Part shown: positions 9,551-18,333 of the stretch, piece after piece
Numbering within the stretch: the first letter of the stretch is position 1
Layout of the letters: each line of letters starts with the position of its first letter
NCBI GenBank assembly: GCA_015068245.1
Contig: SVKU01000009.1
Span: 1 to 64,000 of the forward strand
Direction: 5' to 3'
DNA length: 64,000 nucleotides
DNA from: Oscillospiraceae bacterium
Lineage (GTDB): Bacteria > Bacillota > Clostridia > Oscillospirales > Oscillospiraceae
Notes under the pieces: model-generated
The model's input: only the letters and a program-made list of their open reading frames with translations
Databases searched by the model: none
What the model was told of the DNA's origin: nothing
Program-made: the position numbers and the translations under genes

Positions 9551-10261
9551 CTAAAGCGGCGATTTCTTGATCTTTGCGTATTTTCTGGGATACTCTCTGG
9601 GAGTGGCCGCAACCTTACGGACAATTACCAGACGGTGAATGACATCAGTGCCGGGAACCTTATAGTCCTCCACAGCTTCGATCTTGCCGCCAAGAAGTTT
9701 GATGGCATTTTTTGCTTCGTTTATCTCGTCCTCGCTGTCGGCACCCTTCATGGCGACAAACACTCCGCCAACCTTGACAAAGGGCAAACACAGTTCGGTA
9801 AGGATATTCAGCCGCGCAACCGCTCTTGCGGTAGCCACATCGAATCTCCGGCGATAATCGCTGTCCATCGCCAGCTCCTCTGCTCTGGCCGCAATACATT
9901 CAGCCTCCACACCCAGTTCGCCGGTCAGTTCCTTCAGCCAGTTGATGCGCTTTTCGGTGCTGTCCAGCATTGTTATGCCAAGTTCCGGAACTGCTATCTT
10001 CAGGGGCAGACTGGGAAACCCCGCTCCGCAGCCCACGTCTATAAGCCGTTTGCCCTTAAGGTCAATGTATTTTGTAAGAGCAAGGCTGTCGAGAAAATGC
10101 AGTTTTGCCACTTCGGCAGGGTCGGTGATGGCAGTCAGGTTCATGACCTGATTCTTCTCCAAAAGCCGCTGACCGTACAAACACAAAAGGTCAGCATCGG
10201 CCTCTCCGAGCTGAATATCCAGTTCGGAAAGGCCGGTGATAAGAGCAGTTTTCATAGCCAT
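9551..10261 (-). CDS. rsmG: 16S rRNA (guanine527-N7)-methyltransferase
   Basis: This 236-residue protein is a class I SAM methyltransferase of the GidB/RsmG family: LIDVGCGAGFPSLPLKI (about 70-86) is motif I and ATARAVARLN (about 143-152) is typical of RsmG. It modifies G527 in the 530 loop of 16S rRNA. The start overlaps the transketolase C-subunit stop by one base (TAATG), so translation is probably coupled. Met3 could be an alternative start. Confidence 0.92.
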   Translation of the reverse strand: MAMKTALITGLSELDIQLGEADADLLCLYGQRLLEKNQVMNLTAITDPAEVAKLHFLDSLALTKYIDLKGKRLIDVGCGAGFPSLPLKIAVPELGITMLDSTEKRINWLKELTGELGVEAECIAARAEELAMDSDYRRRFDVATARAVARLNILTELCLPFVKVGGVFVAMKGADSEDEINEAKNAIKLLGGKIEAVEDYKVPGTDVIHRLVIVRKVAATPREYPRKYAKIKKSPL

Positions 10262-11205
10262 TACTTTTTTGATACCGCCAGCCGTGCCTTGTCGGCAATT
10301 GCTTCGGGTGTGAGGTTATAAGCCTTCAGCACCAGAGGAGCTTTGCCGCTGCGGCCAAAGCAATCCTCAACACCGTGACGGATAACGGGCACAGGGCAGT
10401 TTTCGGATACAAAACCGCATACGGCTTCGCCAAGACCGCCGAGGATATTGTGTTCCTCAGAGGTAACGATGCAGCCGGTTTCTTTGGCGGCGGCCAGAAC
10501 CATGTCTTCGTCAAGGGGTTTGATGGTATGCATATCTATAACACGGGCGGATATGCCTTCGGCAGCCAGAATATCGGCAGCCTTAAGAGCCATCTGAACC
10601 ATCATGCCAACGGCAATAATGGTAACATCGCTGCCCTGACGCAGCAGAGAACCCTTGCCGATTTCAAACTTATAGCCTTCGATGGAGTCGGTAACGGTAT
10701 CCACTGCAAGACGACCAAGACGCATATAAGCAGGGCCGTCATACTCCATAAGAGCCTCGGTGGCAAGGCGCATTTCGTGACCGTCGCAGGGGCAGAGAAC
10801 AGTCATGCCGGGTATGGCACGCATAAGGGCAAAGTCCTCGATGCACTGATGAGTGGCACCATCTTCACCGACGGAAAGACCGCCGTGAGAGCCGATAACC
10901 TTGACATTCAGTCCGGGATAAGCCACGCTGTTGCGAACCTGTTCCCATGCACGTCCGGCAGAGAACATGGCAAAGCTGTTGACAAAGGGCTTTTTGCCGC
11001 AGGTTGCAAGACCGGCAGCCACACCTACCATATTGGCCTCGGCGATGCCCATGTTGAAAAACTTTTCGGGATAAGCCTTGGAAAACTCCTTGGTCATGGT
11101 GGCGCTGGAAAGGTCAGCATCCATGACAATAAGCTCGGGATACTTTTCAGCCAGCTCTACCAGCTTTTTGCCGTAAGCGGCTCTGGTTGCAATATTCTCG
11201 CTCAT
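10261..11205 (-). CDS. transketolase, C-terminal subunit
   Basis: This 314-residue protein corresponds to the pyrimidine-binding and C-terminal domains of transketolase: MDADLSSATMTKEFSKAYPEK, FFNMGIAEANMVGVAAGLA with the TPP-binding glutamate, and SVGEDGATHQCIEDFALMR. With the N-subunit gene just upstream it makes a split transketolase moving two-carbon ketol units in the non-oxidative pentose phosphate pathway. The genes overlap by one base. Split transketolases are common in Clostridia and archaea. Confidence 0.9.
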   Translation of the reverse strand: MSENIATRAAYGKKLVELAEKYPELIVMDADLSSATMTKEFSKAYPEKFFNMGIAEANMVGVAAGLATCGKKPFVNSFAMFSAGRAWEQVRNSVAYPGLNVKVIGSHGGLSVGEDGATHQCIEDFALMRAIPGMTVLCPCDGHEMRLATEALMEYDGPAYMRLGRLAVDTVTDSIEGYKFEIGKGSLLRQGSDVTIIAVGMMVQMALKAADILAAEGISARVIDMHTIKPLDEDMVLAAAKETGCIVTSEEHNILGGLGEAVCGFVSENCPVPVIRHGVEDCFGRSGKAPLVLKAYNLTPEAIADKARLAVSKK

Positions 11206-12038
11206 TATTCTGCGCCCTCCAGTTCCTTGATTTTTGCTTCAAGCTCAGCCTTTGCAACGGCAAACTGCTCATCGTTGGGAGCTTTGCCGTGCCAGCCGGC
11301 ATCGTTTTCCATAAAGGATACACCTTTGCCCTTAACGGTAGCGGCAAGAATTGCGGTGGGCTTGCCTGCGGCAGTTCTTGCCTCGGCAAAAGCGGCCTTG
11401 ATGGAATCAAAGTCGTGACCGTCTATCTTAATTACGTGCCAGCCAAAGGATTCAAACTTCTTATCCAGAGGTTCAGAAGGCATAACATCGGCGGTGGCGC
11501 CGTCTATCTGCAGGCCGTTTACGTCAACGATGGCGCACAGGTTGTCCAACTTATACTTGGCTGCGGACATGGAGGCTTCCCATATCTGGCCTTCTTCGAT
11601 CTCACCGTCGCCCAGCAGGGCGTATACACGGTAGGACTTGCTGTCCAGCTTCCCTGCCAGAGCCATGCCTACGGCAACGGAAAGACCCTGACCGAGGGAA
11701 CCGGTGGACATATCAACACCTTTGACATGGCGCATCTCGGCATGACCGGACATATGACCGTCAACACTGCGGAACATCTTCAGGTCGTCGATGGGGAAAT
11801 ATCCGCGAAGAGCAAGAATGGGATACAGTGCGGGAGTGCAGTGACCCTTGGACAGAACAAAGCGGTCACGGTTTTCATCGCCGGGATTGGCGGGATCGAT
11901 ATTCATTTCGCCGAAATACAGGGCGGTAAGTACGTCCATGGAGGACAGGCTGCCGCCGATATGACCGGAAGCTGCACGATGAACGGCTTCCATGCCCAAC
12001 AGCCGGCCTTTAGCTGCAATAAGAGGAAGGTTGCTCAT
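11205..12038 (-). CDS. transketolase, N-terminal subunit
   Basis: This 277-residue protein is the TPP diphosphate-binding domain: GHIGGSLSSMDVLTALYFGE near 26, SKGHCTPALYP near 64, and GDGEIEEGQIWEA near 143 carrying the magnesium-binding GDG motif. First gene of the tktN-tktC-rsmG unit. A GAAAGG ribosome site lies about 11 bases before the ATG. The 370-base leader region contains two repeat elements described separately. Confidence 0.9.
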   Translation of the reverse strand: MSNLPLIAAKGRLLGMEAVHRAASGHIGGSLSSMDVLTALYFGEMNIDPANPGDENRDRFVLSKGHCTPALYPILALRGYFPIDDLKMFRSVDGHMSGHAEMRHVKGVDMSTGSLGQGLSVAVGMALAGKLDSKSYRVYALLGDGEIEEGQIWEASMSAAKYKLDNLCAIVDVNGLQIDGATADVMPSEPLDKKFESFGWHVIKIDGHDFDSIKAAFAEARTAAGKPTAILAATVKGKGVSFMENDAGWHGKAPNDEQFAVAKAELEAKIKELEGAE

Positions 12039-12101
12039 GTTTATTACGACCTTTCATTTTTGTTAAGCGACCGATGCACAAATCGTCTTCGGCACCTGGC
12101 G

Positions 12102-12193
12102 GAAATTTGTGCGGGATAAATGCGGTGTTTTCCCTTGAAATAAACCAATTATTCCTGCGGAAAAACACCTTTTTCTACCGCAAAATTTCTCGC
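12102..12193 (-). repeat. structured dispersed element, copy 1
   Basis: Read on the minus strand, this element has an outer stem (12180-12189 with 12102-12112, one bulge), an inner 11-bp stem (12159-12169 with 12124-12134) and a terminal hairpin formed inside a core at 12130-12162. That 33-nt core is identical to 42938-42970, while the stems around it differ in sequence but remain paired in both copies. The flanking GGCGAGA (12187-12193) is also shared. It lies in the leader of the transketolase genes. It could be a structured RNA or a mobile palindromic element. Confidence 0.65.
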
Positions 12194-12258
12194 CATTTGC
12201 TCTTGCCGATTTATCCATCGGCCGCTTTTGTAATTTTCTCAGGGTAGTTTCCGATACG

Positions 12259-12401
12259 CTGTCATTTCGAACCGAGCGTATGCGAGAGAGTACAGAATTG
12301 CTTCGCAAGTCTGCAAGGGGTCAGCTTGCTGACCCGGAAATCCCCTTCTTAAGATGGGGATCTCTCCGGCGCTCATTGTCTGACCGCCGTTCGAGATGAC
12401 A
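12259..12401. repeat. dispersed inverted-repeat element, TGTCATTTCGAAC family
   Basis: This 143-bp element has termini CTGTCATTTCGAAC and GTTCGAGATGACA. The interior carries GGGTCAGCTTGCTGACCC, a perfect small hairpin, and paired GGAAATCCCC / GGGGATCTCT blocks. It fills the gap between glyQS and the transketolase leader. Confidence 0.7.
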
Positions 12402-12410
12402 CTTAATTAC

Positions 12411-13814
12411 TTAAAATGCTATTCTTTCTTCGATATAAGCTGCCAGTTCGGAAATGGGCAGGCGGATCTGCTCCATGGAGTCACGCTCACGGACGGTAAC
12501 ACAGCCGTCGGTTTCGGAGTCGAAGTCGTAGGTGACACAGAAAGGAGTTCCCACTTCGTCCTGACGGCGGTAACGCTTGCCAATGGAACCGGCATCGTCG
12601 TACTCGACCATGAAATGCTTCTGCAGGTCGTGGTAAACCTTGGTGGCACCTTCGTTCAGCTTCTTGCTGAGGGGCAGAACTGCGCACTTGATGGGAGCCA
12701 GGAAAGGATGCAGATGCAGAACGGTACGGACATCGTTCTTTTCGGCGTCCACAACTTCTTCATCGTAAGCATCAACAAGGAAAGCAAGAGTAACACGGTC
12801 GGCACCCAGAGAAGGCTCGATAACATAGGGGATATACTTTTTGCTCTGATCGTTGGGGTCGGTGTACTGAAGGTCTTTGCCGGAGGTGTTCTGGTGAGCG
12901 TTCAGGTCGAAGTTTGTCCGGGAAGCTACGCCCCACAGTTCGCCCCAGCCGAAGGGGAACAGGAACTCAAAGTCGGTGGTTGCGTTGGAGTAGTGGCTGA
13001 GTTCTTCCTTCTCATGGTCACGCATGCGGATATTTTCTTCGGTCATGCCAAGGCCGTTGAGCCAGTTGTGGCAGTATTCACGCCAGTAGGAGAACCACTC
13101 AAGCTCAGTGCCGGGTTCGCAGAAGAATTCCAGCTCCATCTGCTCAAATTCGCGGGTACGGAAAGTGAAGTTGCCGGGAGTGATCTCATTGCGGAAAGAT
13201 TTACCTATCTGGCAGACACCGAAAGGAATCTTGCGGCGGGTGGTACGCTGAATGTTGCGGAAGTTTACAAAGATGCCCTGAGCAGTCTCCGGACGGAGAT
13301 ATACGGTGGCGGCGGTATCCTCGGTAACGCCCTGGAAAGTTTTGAACATCAAGTTGAACTTGCGGATATCGGTAAAGTCGCTCTTGCCGCAGCCGGGGCA
13401 GGGAATATTCTTTTCGCGGATATAGGTAACCAGAGCGTCGTTGTCCATAGCTTCCACATTTACATCTTCGATGCCGTTGTCGTGGTTGTATTCTTCAGCC
13501 AGTTTGTCTGCACGATGGCGCATTTTGCAGCTTTTGCAGTCGATAAGAGGATCGTTGAAAGTTGCAACGTGACCGGAAGCTACCCAAACCTGAGGATTCA
13601 TCAAAATAGCGGAATCCAGACCTACGTTGTAGGGGTTTTCCTGAACAAATTTTTTCCACCATGCTTTTTTGACGTTGTTTTTCAGTTCTACGCCCAAAGG
13701 ACCGTAGTCCCAGGTGTTTGCAAGGCCGCCGTAGATCTCGCTGCCGGAGTAAACGAAACCACGGCCTTTGCAAAGGTCAACGATCTTGTCCATTGTCTTT
13801 TCGCTGTTTTTCAT
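12411..13814 (-). CDS. glyQS: glycyl-tRNA synthetase, single-chain type
   Basis: This 467-residue class II synthetase (alpha2 type) charges tRNA-Gly. The start [23 protein letters not shown] and the [17 protein letters not shown] segment are the family N-terminus. Motif 2 is [29 protein letters not shown] and motif 3 includes [14 protein letters not shown]. The anticodon-binding domain ends the protein ([25 protein letters not shown]). A cysteine pair CKSCKM with CPGCG marks the zinc-containing insert. No T-box leader is visible in the 106 bases upstream. Confidence 0.95.
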   Translation of the reverse strand: MKNSEKTMDKIVDLCKGRGFVYSGSEIYGGLANTWDYGPLGVELKNNVKKAWWKKFVQENPYNVGLDSAILMNPQVWVASGHVATFNDPLIDCKSCKMRHRADKLAEEYNHDNGIEDVNVEAMDNDALVTYIREKNIPCPGCGKSDFTDIRKFNLMFKTFQGVTEDTAATVYLRPETAQGIFVNFRNIQRTTRRKIPFGVCQIGKSFRNEITPGNFTFRTREFEQMELEFFCEPGTELEWFSYWREYCHNWLNGLGMTEENIRMRDHEKEELSHYSNATTDFEFLFPFGWGELWGVASRTNFDLNAHQNTSGKDLQYTDPNDQSKKYIPYVIEPSLGADRVTLAFLVDAYDEEVVDAEKNDVRTVLHLHPFLAPIKCAVLPLSKKLNEGATKVYHDLQKHFMVEYDDAGSIGKRYRRQDEVGTPFCVTYDFDSETDGCVTVRERDSMEQIRLPISELAAYIEERIAF

Positions 13815-13920
13815 TGGAAATCTCCTCCTGTTTATTGGGATCGGGGAGCGAATGTCAGCAAGGCTCCCTGTCTGTTGTAAATGATTTTATGTATTATATC
13901 CCTTTTGAGGGAATATCAAC

Positions 13921-14301
13921 TTATTTATTCTTTGCGGCGCTGCTTTTGACTGCTCCCAGTCTGGTGAACAGATGCAGCAGAAGGCTGCCGATACAAATGG
14001 CGCCGACGATGGTATTGATAAAATTCAGTTTAAATATTCTGGCAACGATGGCACCTATAATGATAAAAACTATCTCAAAGCCAAAATCCCGCTGACCGGA
14101 GCCAACTATCTGGAAAAGGCCCACCGCCAGAGTCAGCACTGCGCAGACCATGGCAATATTGTACATGGTCAGAAAATACATTGCAGTACCTACTGCGGAA
14201 AACACCAGTCCCATAGTGTTGAGAAGTCTCAGTGTTCGGGGCGTCAGGGCTGTCTGCGGAGCCATCTGTTTGCTCTTTTTGACTTTTGCATTTTTTGCCA
14301 T
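13921..14301 (-). CDS. small membrane protein, unknown
   Basis: This 126-residue protein has a basic N-terminus (KNAKVKKSKQ) followed by about four hydrophobic segments (roughly 28-45, 48-66, 74-90, 95-112) and a lysine-containing tail. I do not recognise a family. It lies upstream of glyQS in the same direction, with a 106-base gap. Confidence 0.55.
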   Translation of the reverse strand: MAKNAKVKKSKQMAPQTALTPRTLRLLNTMGLVFSAVGTAMYFLTMYNIAMVCAVLTLAVGLFQIVGSGQRDFGFEIVFIIIGAIVARIFKLNFINTIVGAICIGSLLLHLFTRLGAVKSSAAKNK

Positions 14302-14396
14302 AAAATCTACCGGTCCTTATAGTTATACAGTATATATTGTCTCACAATACATCTCAGATTTCCATTGACGTAAATAACAAAAACCACATTTTTTTT

Positions 14397-14422
14397 AATA
14401 ATTAATAATTAATAGTTAATAA
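14397..14422. repeat. TTAATAA heptad tract
   Basis: A run of TAATAAT/TTAATAA units with 7-bp period. The same motif bounds palindromic elements at 44.0-44.15 kb and 62.5-62.7 kb and occurs alone at 50.39 kb. Confidence 0.6.
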
Positions 14423-14466
14423 TAAAGTACCTTTGAGCCGGATTTACATCTTATTCGCAGCAGCTA

Positions 14467-14494
14467 TTGATAATTTTCTTCGTTATGTTAGAAT
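14467..14494 (+). promoter_or_regulatory. sigma-A-type promoter of the FMN reductase gene
   Basis: TTGATA (14467-14472) and TAGAAT (14489-14494) with a 16-base spacer. The gene begins 40 bases downstream after GAAAGGACG. Confidence 0.5.
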
Positions 14495-14533
14495 AACAAG
14501 TAAGGTATCTAAACATGAAAGGACGACATATCC

Positions 14534-15157
14534 ATGAAGGTTCTTATGATAAACGGCAGTCCCAATGAGCACGGCTGCACATACACCGCCCTGAGCGAAC
14601 TGCAAAATGCTCTGCACAGCCACGGTATCGAAACAGAGCTGCTGTATCTTGGCAAAAAGCCTGTGGCAGGCTGCATATGCTGCCGCCATTGCAGAGAATC
14701 CGACGGCCGCTGCGTTTTCGACGATCAGGTAAACGAGATAGGCGCCAGACTCGATGAGTTTGATGCCATAGTTGCAGGTTCTCCTGTTTATTACGCCGGC
14801 CCTTCCGGTCAGATTTGCGCTTTCCTTGACCGTCTGTTTTTCTGTAATCAAAGCCGTATGGCAGGCAAACTGGCAGCTTCGGTGGTTTCCTGTCGCAGAG
14901 GAGGAGCTACGGCTGCCTTTGACAGGCTGAACAAATATTTCACCATCGCCAACATGATGGTTGTTGGTTCCCAATACTGGAATCAGGTCCACGGTCACGA
15001 CCCCGAAACCGTTGTGCAGGACGAAGAAGGCATGCAGACCATGCGCACCCTGGGTGCGAACATGGCGTGGCTGCTTAAATGTATCGAAGCCGGTAAAGCT
15101 GCCGGTGTTCAGCCCCCGGAATATGAGCCTTTTATCCCCACCGATTTTATACGATAA
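14534..15157 (+). CDS. NADPH-dependent FMN reductase / flavodoxin-fold protein
   Basis: This 207-residue flavodoxin-like protein starts with KVLMINGSPNEHGCTYTAL, the FMN phosphate-binding loop of the NADPH-dependent FMN reductase (iron-sulfur flavoprotein-like) family, and has AGSPVYYAGPSGQICAFLDR as the second FMN contact. A CICCRHCRESDGRC stretch (about 47-60) could bind an iron-sulfur cluster, as in iron-sulfur flavoproteins, though spacing is not exactly the published one. Likely a cytoplasmic electron carrier or quinone/azo-type reductase. Monocistronic. Confidence 0.8.
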   Translation: MKVLMINGSPNEHGCTYTALSELQNALHSHGIETELLYLGKKPVAGCICCRHCRESDGRCVFDDQVNEIGARLDEFDAIVAGSPVYYAGPSGQICAFLDRLFFCNQSRMAGKLAASVVSCRRGGATAAFDRLNKYFTIANMMVVGSQYWNQVHGHDPETVVQDEEGMQTMRTLGANMAWLLKCIEAGKAAGVQPPEYEPFIPTDFIR

Positions 15158-15161
15158 TATG

Positions 15162-15217
15162 AAAACTGTCATCCCGAACGCAGCAACGCTGACCAACCGT
15201 TCGAAATGACAGTTTTT
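15162..15217. terminator. bidirectional terminator derived from the TGTCATTTCGAAC element
   Basis: AAAACTGTCAT and GAACG at one end pair with CGTTCG and ATGACAGTTTTT at the other. It separates the converging FMN reductase and metI genes. This is the shortest member of the dispersed inverted-repeat family and has a terminator-like T run. Confidence 0.65.
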
Positions 15218-15222
15218 CTCTT

Positions 15223-15936
15223 TTATTCTTTATTTTTCAGTCTCTTATCGGTCTTAACTGCCAGCTTTGTACCCACGCTCTGGAACACCTGTACCAAAAC
15301 GATAAGCAGTATAACGGCCAGGAACATTATAAGATACTGATAGCGGTAATAGCCGTAGTTTATAGCTATTTTACCCAAACCGCCGCCGCCGATAATACCA
15401 CTCATGGCAGAGTATCCGAGAATGGTGGTAATTGCTATGGTAGCGTTGGATATCAAAGACGGTATACTTTCCGGTATCAGCACCTGAACGATGATCTGAA
15501 ACGGAGATGCTCCCATGCTTTGAGCCATTTCAATGGTATTGGGGTTGACTTCCCGCAGACTTCCTTCGGCAAGTCTTGCCACAAAGGGGAATGCTGCGAT
15601 GACCAGTGGCACGATAGATGCAGTGGTGCCAACGACCGTGCCCACTATTAGTCTCGTCAGCGGGAACACCAGTATCATCAGGATCAAAAATGGTACGGAA
15701 CGCAGCAGGTTAATTATCACGTTCAGTGCTTTCATAAACCATCCGGGCAGAGGCAGAATGCTGTTTTTTTCGCCAACCACCAACAGAACACCCAAAGGCA
15801 GACCGAGTATAATTGCAAAAGCGGTGGCAAGCACGGTTACATACACCGTTTCCCAAATAGCCAGCGGGAACTGCGTTCTGATAATAAGCCACGCCTCGCT
15901 GAGAGTTTCGGGGGAAAACAGGTCATTAAACATCAA
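15223..15936 (-). CDS. metI: methionine ABC transporter permease
   Basis: This 237-residue inner-membrane protein has five predicted helices and the MetI coupling motif in EGSLREVNPNTIEMAQSMGASPFQIIVQVLIPES (about 122-155). It pairs with MetN to import methionine. The start overlaps metN by 4 bases, so the order metQ-metN-metI is a single minus-strand unit. Confidence 0.93.
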   Translation of the reverse strand: MMFNDLFSPETLSEAWLIIRTQFPLAIWETVYVTVLATAFAIILGLPLGVLLVVGEKNSILPLPGWFMKALNVIINLLRSVPFLILMILVFPLTRLIVGTVVGTTASIVPLVIAAFPFVARLAEGSLREVNPNTIEMAQSMGASPFQIIVQVLIPESIPSLISNATIAITTILGYSAMSGIIGGGGLGKIAINYGYYRYQYLIMFLAVILLIVLVQVFQSVGTKLAVKTDKRLKNKE

Positions 15937-16937
15937 ATCTCCACCTCCTGCACTATTACGTCCTTGGTTTGAGTGAGATATTCCACGGCACGTTTTGCGG
16001 TTTCCTCATCGGACAGACTAAGCAGCATGGAACCGTAAGCCTTCCCGTCGATACCTCTGGTGGAGGCATATGCGATATTGGCTTCGATGCCTTCTTCGAT
16101 GGCCATTTGGGCGATCATGGGCTTGCCTGCGGCAACAGCACCGTCAAACACCACACGAATGACCTTCTGGGCACCGTCTGCAATGGTGGAAGGAATATTC
16201 TCGGCTTCCGGGAAAACCAGACTCTTTGCTGCGGCAGACTTGGGATGGGAAAATACTTCTCCTACCTCTCCCTGCTCCACCACAACACCATCATCCAGAA
16301 TTGCAACGTGTTTGCATACGTTTTCAACAACATTCATCTGGTGGGTGATGATAACAACGGTGATGCCGAGCTTTTCGTTTATGCTTCGTATAAGCTCAAG
16401 TATGGAGTATGTTGTGTTGGGGTCAAGGGCACTGGTGGCTTCGTCGCAGAGCAGAACCTTGGGGTTGGTCGCCAACGCTCTTGCAATCGCCACACGCTGC
16501 TGCTGACCGCCGGAAAGCTGGGCAGGATAGGCCTTTGCCTTGTCTCCGAGACCGACCAGTTCCAGCAGTTCCATGGCTCTCTTCTGGGCTTCGGCTTTTT
16601 TAACTCCTGCCAGCTTAAGAGGGAAGCAGACATTGCTCAGGCAGTTACGCTGCATGAGCAGATTAAATCCCTGGAATATCATGGTGATATCCCGGCGAAC
16701 ATTGCGAAGCTCAGCCTCGGAGAGCTTTCCCAGATCGCAGCCGTCTATCTCCACGGTGCCCTCTGTGGGTCTTTCCAGCATATTGATGCATCTGACCAGC
16801 GTACTTTTACCGGCGCCGGACATACCGATGATGCCGAATATGTCGCCGTCGGCAATCTCAAGGGACACGTTCTTAAGTGCTTCCACCTCGCCGTCGGCAG
16901 TGTGGTATGTTTTTGACAGATTTTTAAGTGCTATCAT
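15933..16937 (-). CDS. metN: methionine ABC transporter ATP-binding protein
   Basis: This 334-residue ATPase has Walker A GMSGAGKST (about 38-46), signature LSGGQQQR (about 141-148), Walker B VLLCDEATSALD, and the C-terminal NIL domain (about 260-334) that binds methionine for trans-inhibition in characterised MetN proteins. It energises MetI. Confidence 0.95.
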   Translation of the reverse strand: MIALKNLSKTYHTADGEVEALKNVSLEIADGDIFGIIGMSGAGKSTLVRCINMLERPTEGTVEIDGCDLGKLSEAELRNVRRDITMIFQGFNLLMQRNCLSNVCFPLKLAGVKKAEAQKRAMELLELVGLGDKAKAYPAQLSGGQQQRVAIARALATNPKVLLCDEATSALDPNTTYSILELIRSINEKLGITVVIITHQMNVVENVCKHVAILDDGVVVEQGEVGEVFSHPKSAAAKSLVFPEAENIPSTIADGAQKVIRVVFDGAVAAGKPMIAQMAIEEGIEANIAYASTRGIDGKAYGSMLLSLSDEETAKRAVEYLTQTKDVIVQEVEI

Positions 16938-17066
16938 ATGTAACCTCCGGCAGGGAGGTATGGCACAGCATTGAGCCGGCCATACCCTTAAAAGTTAGAT
17001 GGATATGGGATATGTTTCATACCAGGGCCACTAATCCCTATACCCTTTATCCTAATCCCTATATTA

Positions 17067-17921
17067 TTATTTGCCGATGGAATCCAGAGAGGTCTGCTTG
17101 CCGCCGTAAAGGCCCATGGGCTCAACATGGATAACGGAAGTGCTTACGATATGGGTGCCGTTCTCGGCATTGAAGTCGTCAAGATAGGGAACGTGCTGGA
17201 AGTAGTTGGCATCCAGTTCGCCGCTTTCAACAACATTGTTGGGCTGGACATAATCGGTGAATTCAACGATCTCCAGAGTGATGCCCTTGGCAGCCAGGAT
17301 CTCCTGAGCGATGAGCAGGATCTCTGCATGAGGAGCGGGAGAAGCTGCTACAGAAACGGTCTGGCCTTCCAGAGCTGCGTAATCAAGGTCGGGGTCATAA
17401 CCGTCGGTGGGGTTTTCAACAACGGAAACAACAGCGCCGCCGTACTCGGTGCCGATGAAGTCAACTACCTGCTGGCTTTCCAGAGCAGCTACCAGAGCCT
17501 TGATAATGTCGGAACCTTCGTTACCTTCCTTAACGGCAAGAATGTTGCCGTAAGCGGAAGCAGAACCTTCGATTGCCAGAGAGTCGTCAACGGGGTTCAG
17601 ACCGGCATCGATGGCGTAGTTGGAGTTGATGATGGCATAATCAACGTCCTTCAGAACGTTGGGCAGCTGAGCAGCCTCAACTTCGTTGAACTGGATGTTG
17701 TGGGGATTCTCGGCAATATCCAGAGGAGTGGCGGTTATACCTGCGCCTTCCTTGAGGGTGATGTAACCCAGGTCTTCAAGCAGAAGCAGAGCGCGGGCTT
17801 CGTTGGTGGTGTCGTTGGGGATAGCGATGGTTACGCCCTTGGAACCGCCGCAGGCAGTCAGGGAGAGTGCGAGAGTAAGGGTAAGTGCAATGATCAGCAT
17901 TACAGAAATGATCTTCTTCAT
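17067..17921 (-). CDS. metQ: methionine-binding lipoprotein
   Basis: This 284-residue NlpA/MetQ-family protein has a lipoprotein signal with Cys24 as the lipidation site (ALSLTACGG). The mature part has IAIPNDTTNEARALLLLEDLGYI and PAPHAEIL, both characteristic. It captures methionine outside the membrane. It is first in the metQNI unit and is preceded by a methionine-rich leader ORF with a downstream hairpin. The 130-base gap to metN holds degenerate GGGATAT/ATCCCTA repeats. Confidence 0.93.
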   Translation of the reverse strand: MKKIISVMLIIALTLTLALSLTACGGSKGVTIAIPNDTTNEARALLLLEDLGYITLKEGAGITATPLDIAENPHNIQFNEVEAAQLPNVLKDVDYAIINSNYAIDAGLNPVDDSLAIEGSASAYGNILAVKEGNEGSDIIKALVAALESQQVVDFIGTEYGGAVVSVVENPTDGYDPDLDYAALEGQTVSVAASPAPHAEILLIAQEILAAKGITLEIVEFTDYVQPNNVVESGELDANYFQHVPYLDDFNAENGTHIVSTSVIHVEPMGLYGGKQTSLDSIGK

Positions 17922-18061
17922 GGTTCTTCTCCTTTAAATTTTGTAATCTTTTTTGTTTTTGGATTCGGCACAAATGCGCCCCATCGCATCCGTCCGAAGC
18001 GGAAGCTGGCTCGTCAAAGCCTATATATCAGTTTTGCCGGGTCACTTTACCTTCCAATATA

Positions 18062-18098
18062 TTAAACCGGGAAACTCCGTTGGAGTCTCCCGGTTTAA
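18062..18098 (-). terminator. candidate attenuator hairpin upstream of metQ
   Basis: A 17-bp stem with one mismatch and a 3-nt loop (AAACCGGGA and GACTCC paired with GGAGT and TCCCGGTTT on the minus strand), followed by TTTAATATATT. The T run is weak but the stem is very stable. It lies between the Met-rich leader ORF and metQ, where a transcription attenuator would sit. Confidence 0.55.
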
Positions 18099-18130
18099 AT
18101 CATTTTCAACCGCAGGAAGCGGTGCACTGT

Positions 18131-18247
18131 TTAAACTTTGATGGAAGACACACCGGAAAAAGGAACAGCAAAAGCCATGCACATGCGAAAAGTCCACATG
18201 CACATTTCCATCATAGTCATGACAGTAGAGCTGATGACCTTTTTCAT
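18131..18247 (-). CDS. methionine-rich leader peptide (38 aa)
   Basis: This ORF begins with ATG after a near-perfect AAGGAGG site 7 bases upstream. Of 38 residues, 8 are methionine, 7 of them clustered in VMTMMEMCMWTFRMCM (residues 9-24). The stop is followed by a small ACCGC/GCGGT hairpin, the attenuator-like hairpin and metQ about 210 bases downstream. The layout resembles amino-acid leader peptides controlling cognate genes: ribosome stalling at Met codons would report low charged tRNA-Met. No SAM-I aptamer is visible here. The coding call rests on the ribosome site and composition; the regulatory role is inference. Confidence 0.6.
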   Translation of the reverse strand: MKKVISSTVMTMMEMCMWTFRMCMAFAVPFSGVSSIKV

Positions 18248-18333
18248 TGTTCTTCCTCCTTCCCCGGAAATTCAAGGTTCCTGCACATATTAGCATATAA
18301 TGCCGGGAGTGTCAATGCTTTTACATTTCCCTA

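Noticed and set aside
12063-12308. 81-codon ORF containing SAGIIGLFQG
   Set aside because: It overlies the structured repeat; the same peptide arises from copy 2 in a different ORF context, so it is a repeat artefact rather than a gene.
13815-13920. T-box leader for glyQS
   Set aside because: The 106-base gap to the next gene is too short and lacks the TGGNACCGCG T-box sequence.
17922-18130. SAM-I riboswitch upstream of metQ
   Set aside because: No aptamer consensus or characteristic four-way junction is visible; the leader instead holds a Met-rich ORF and a hairpin.
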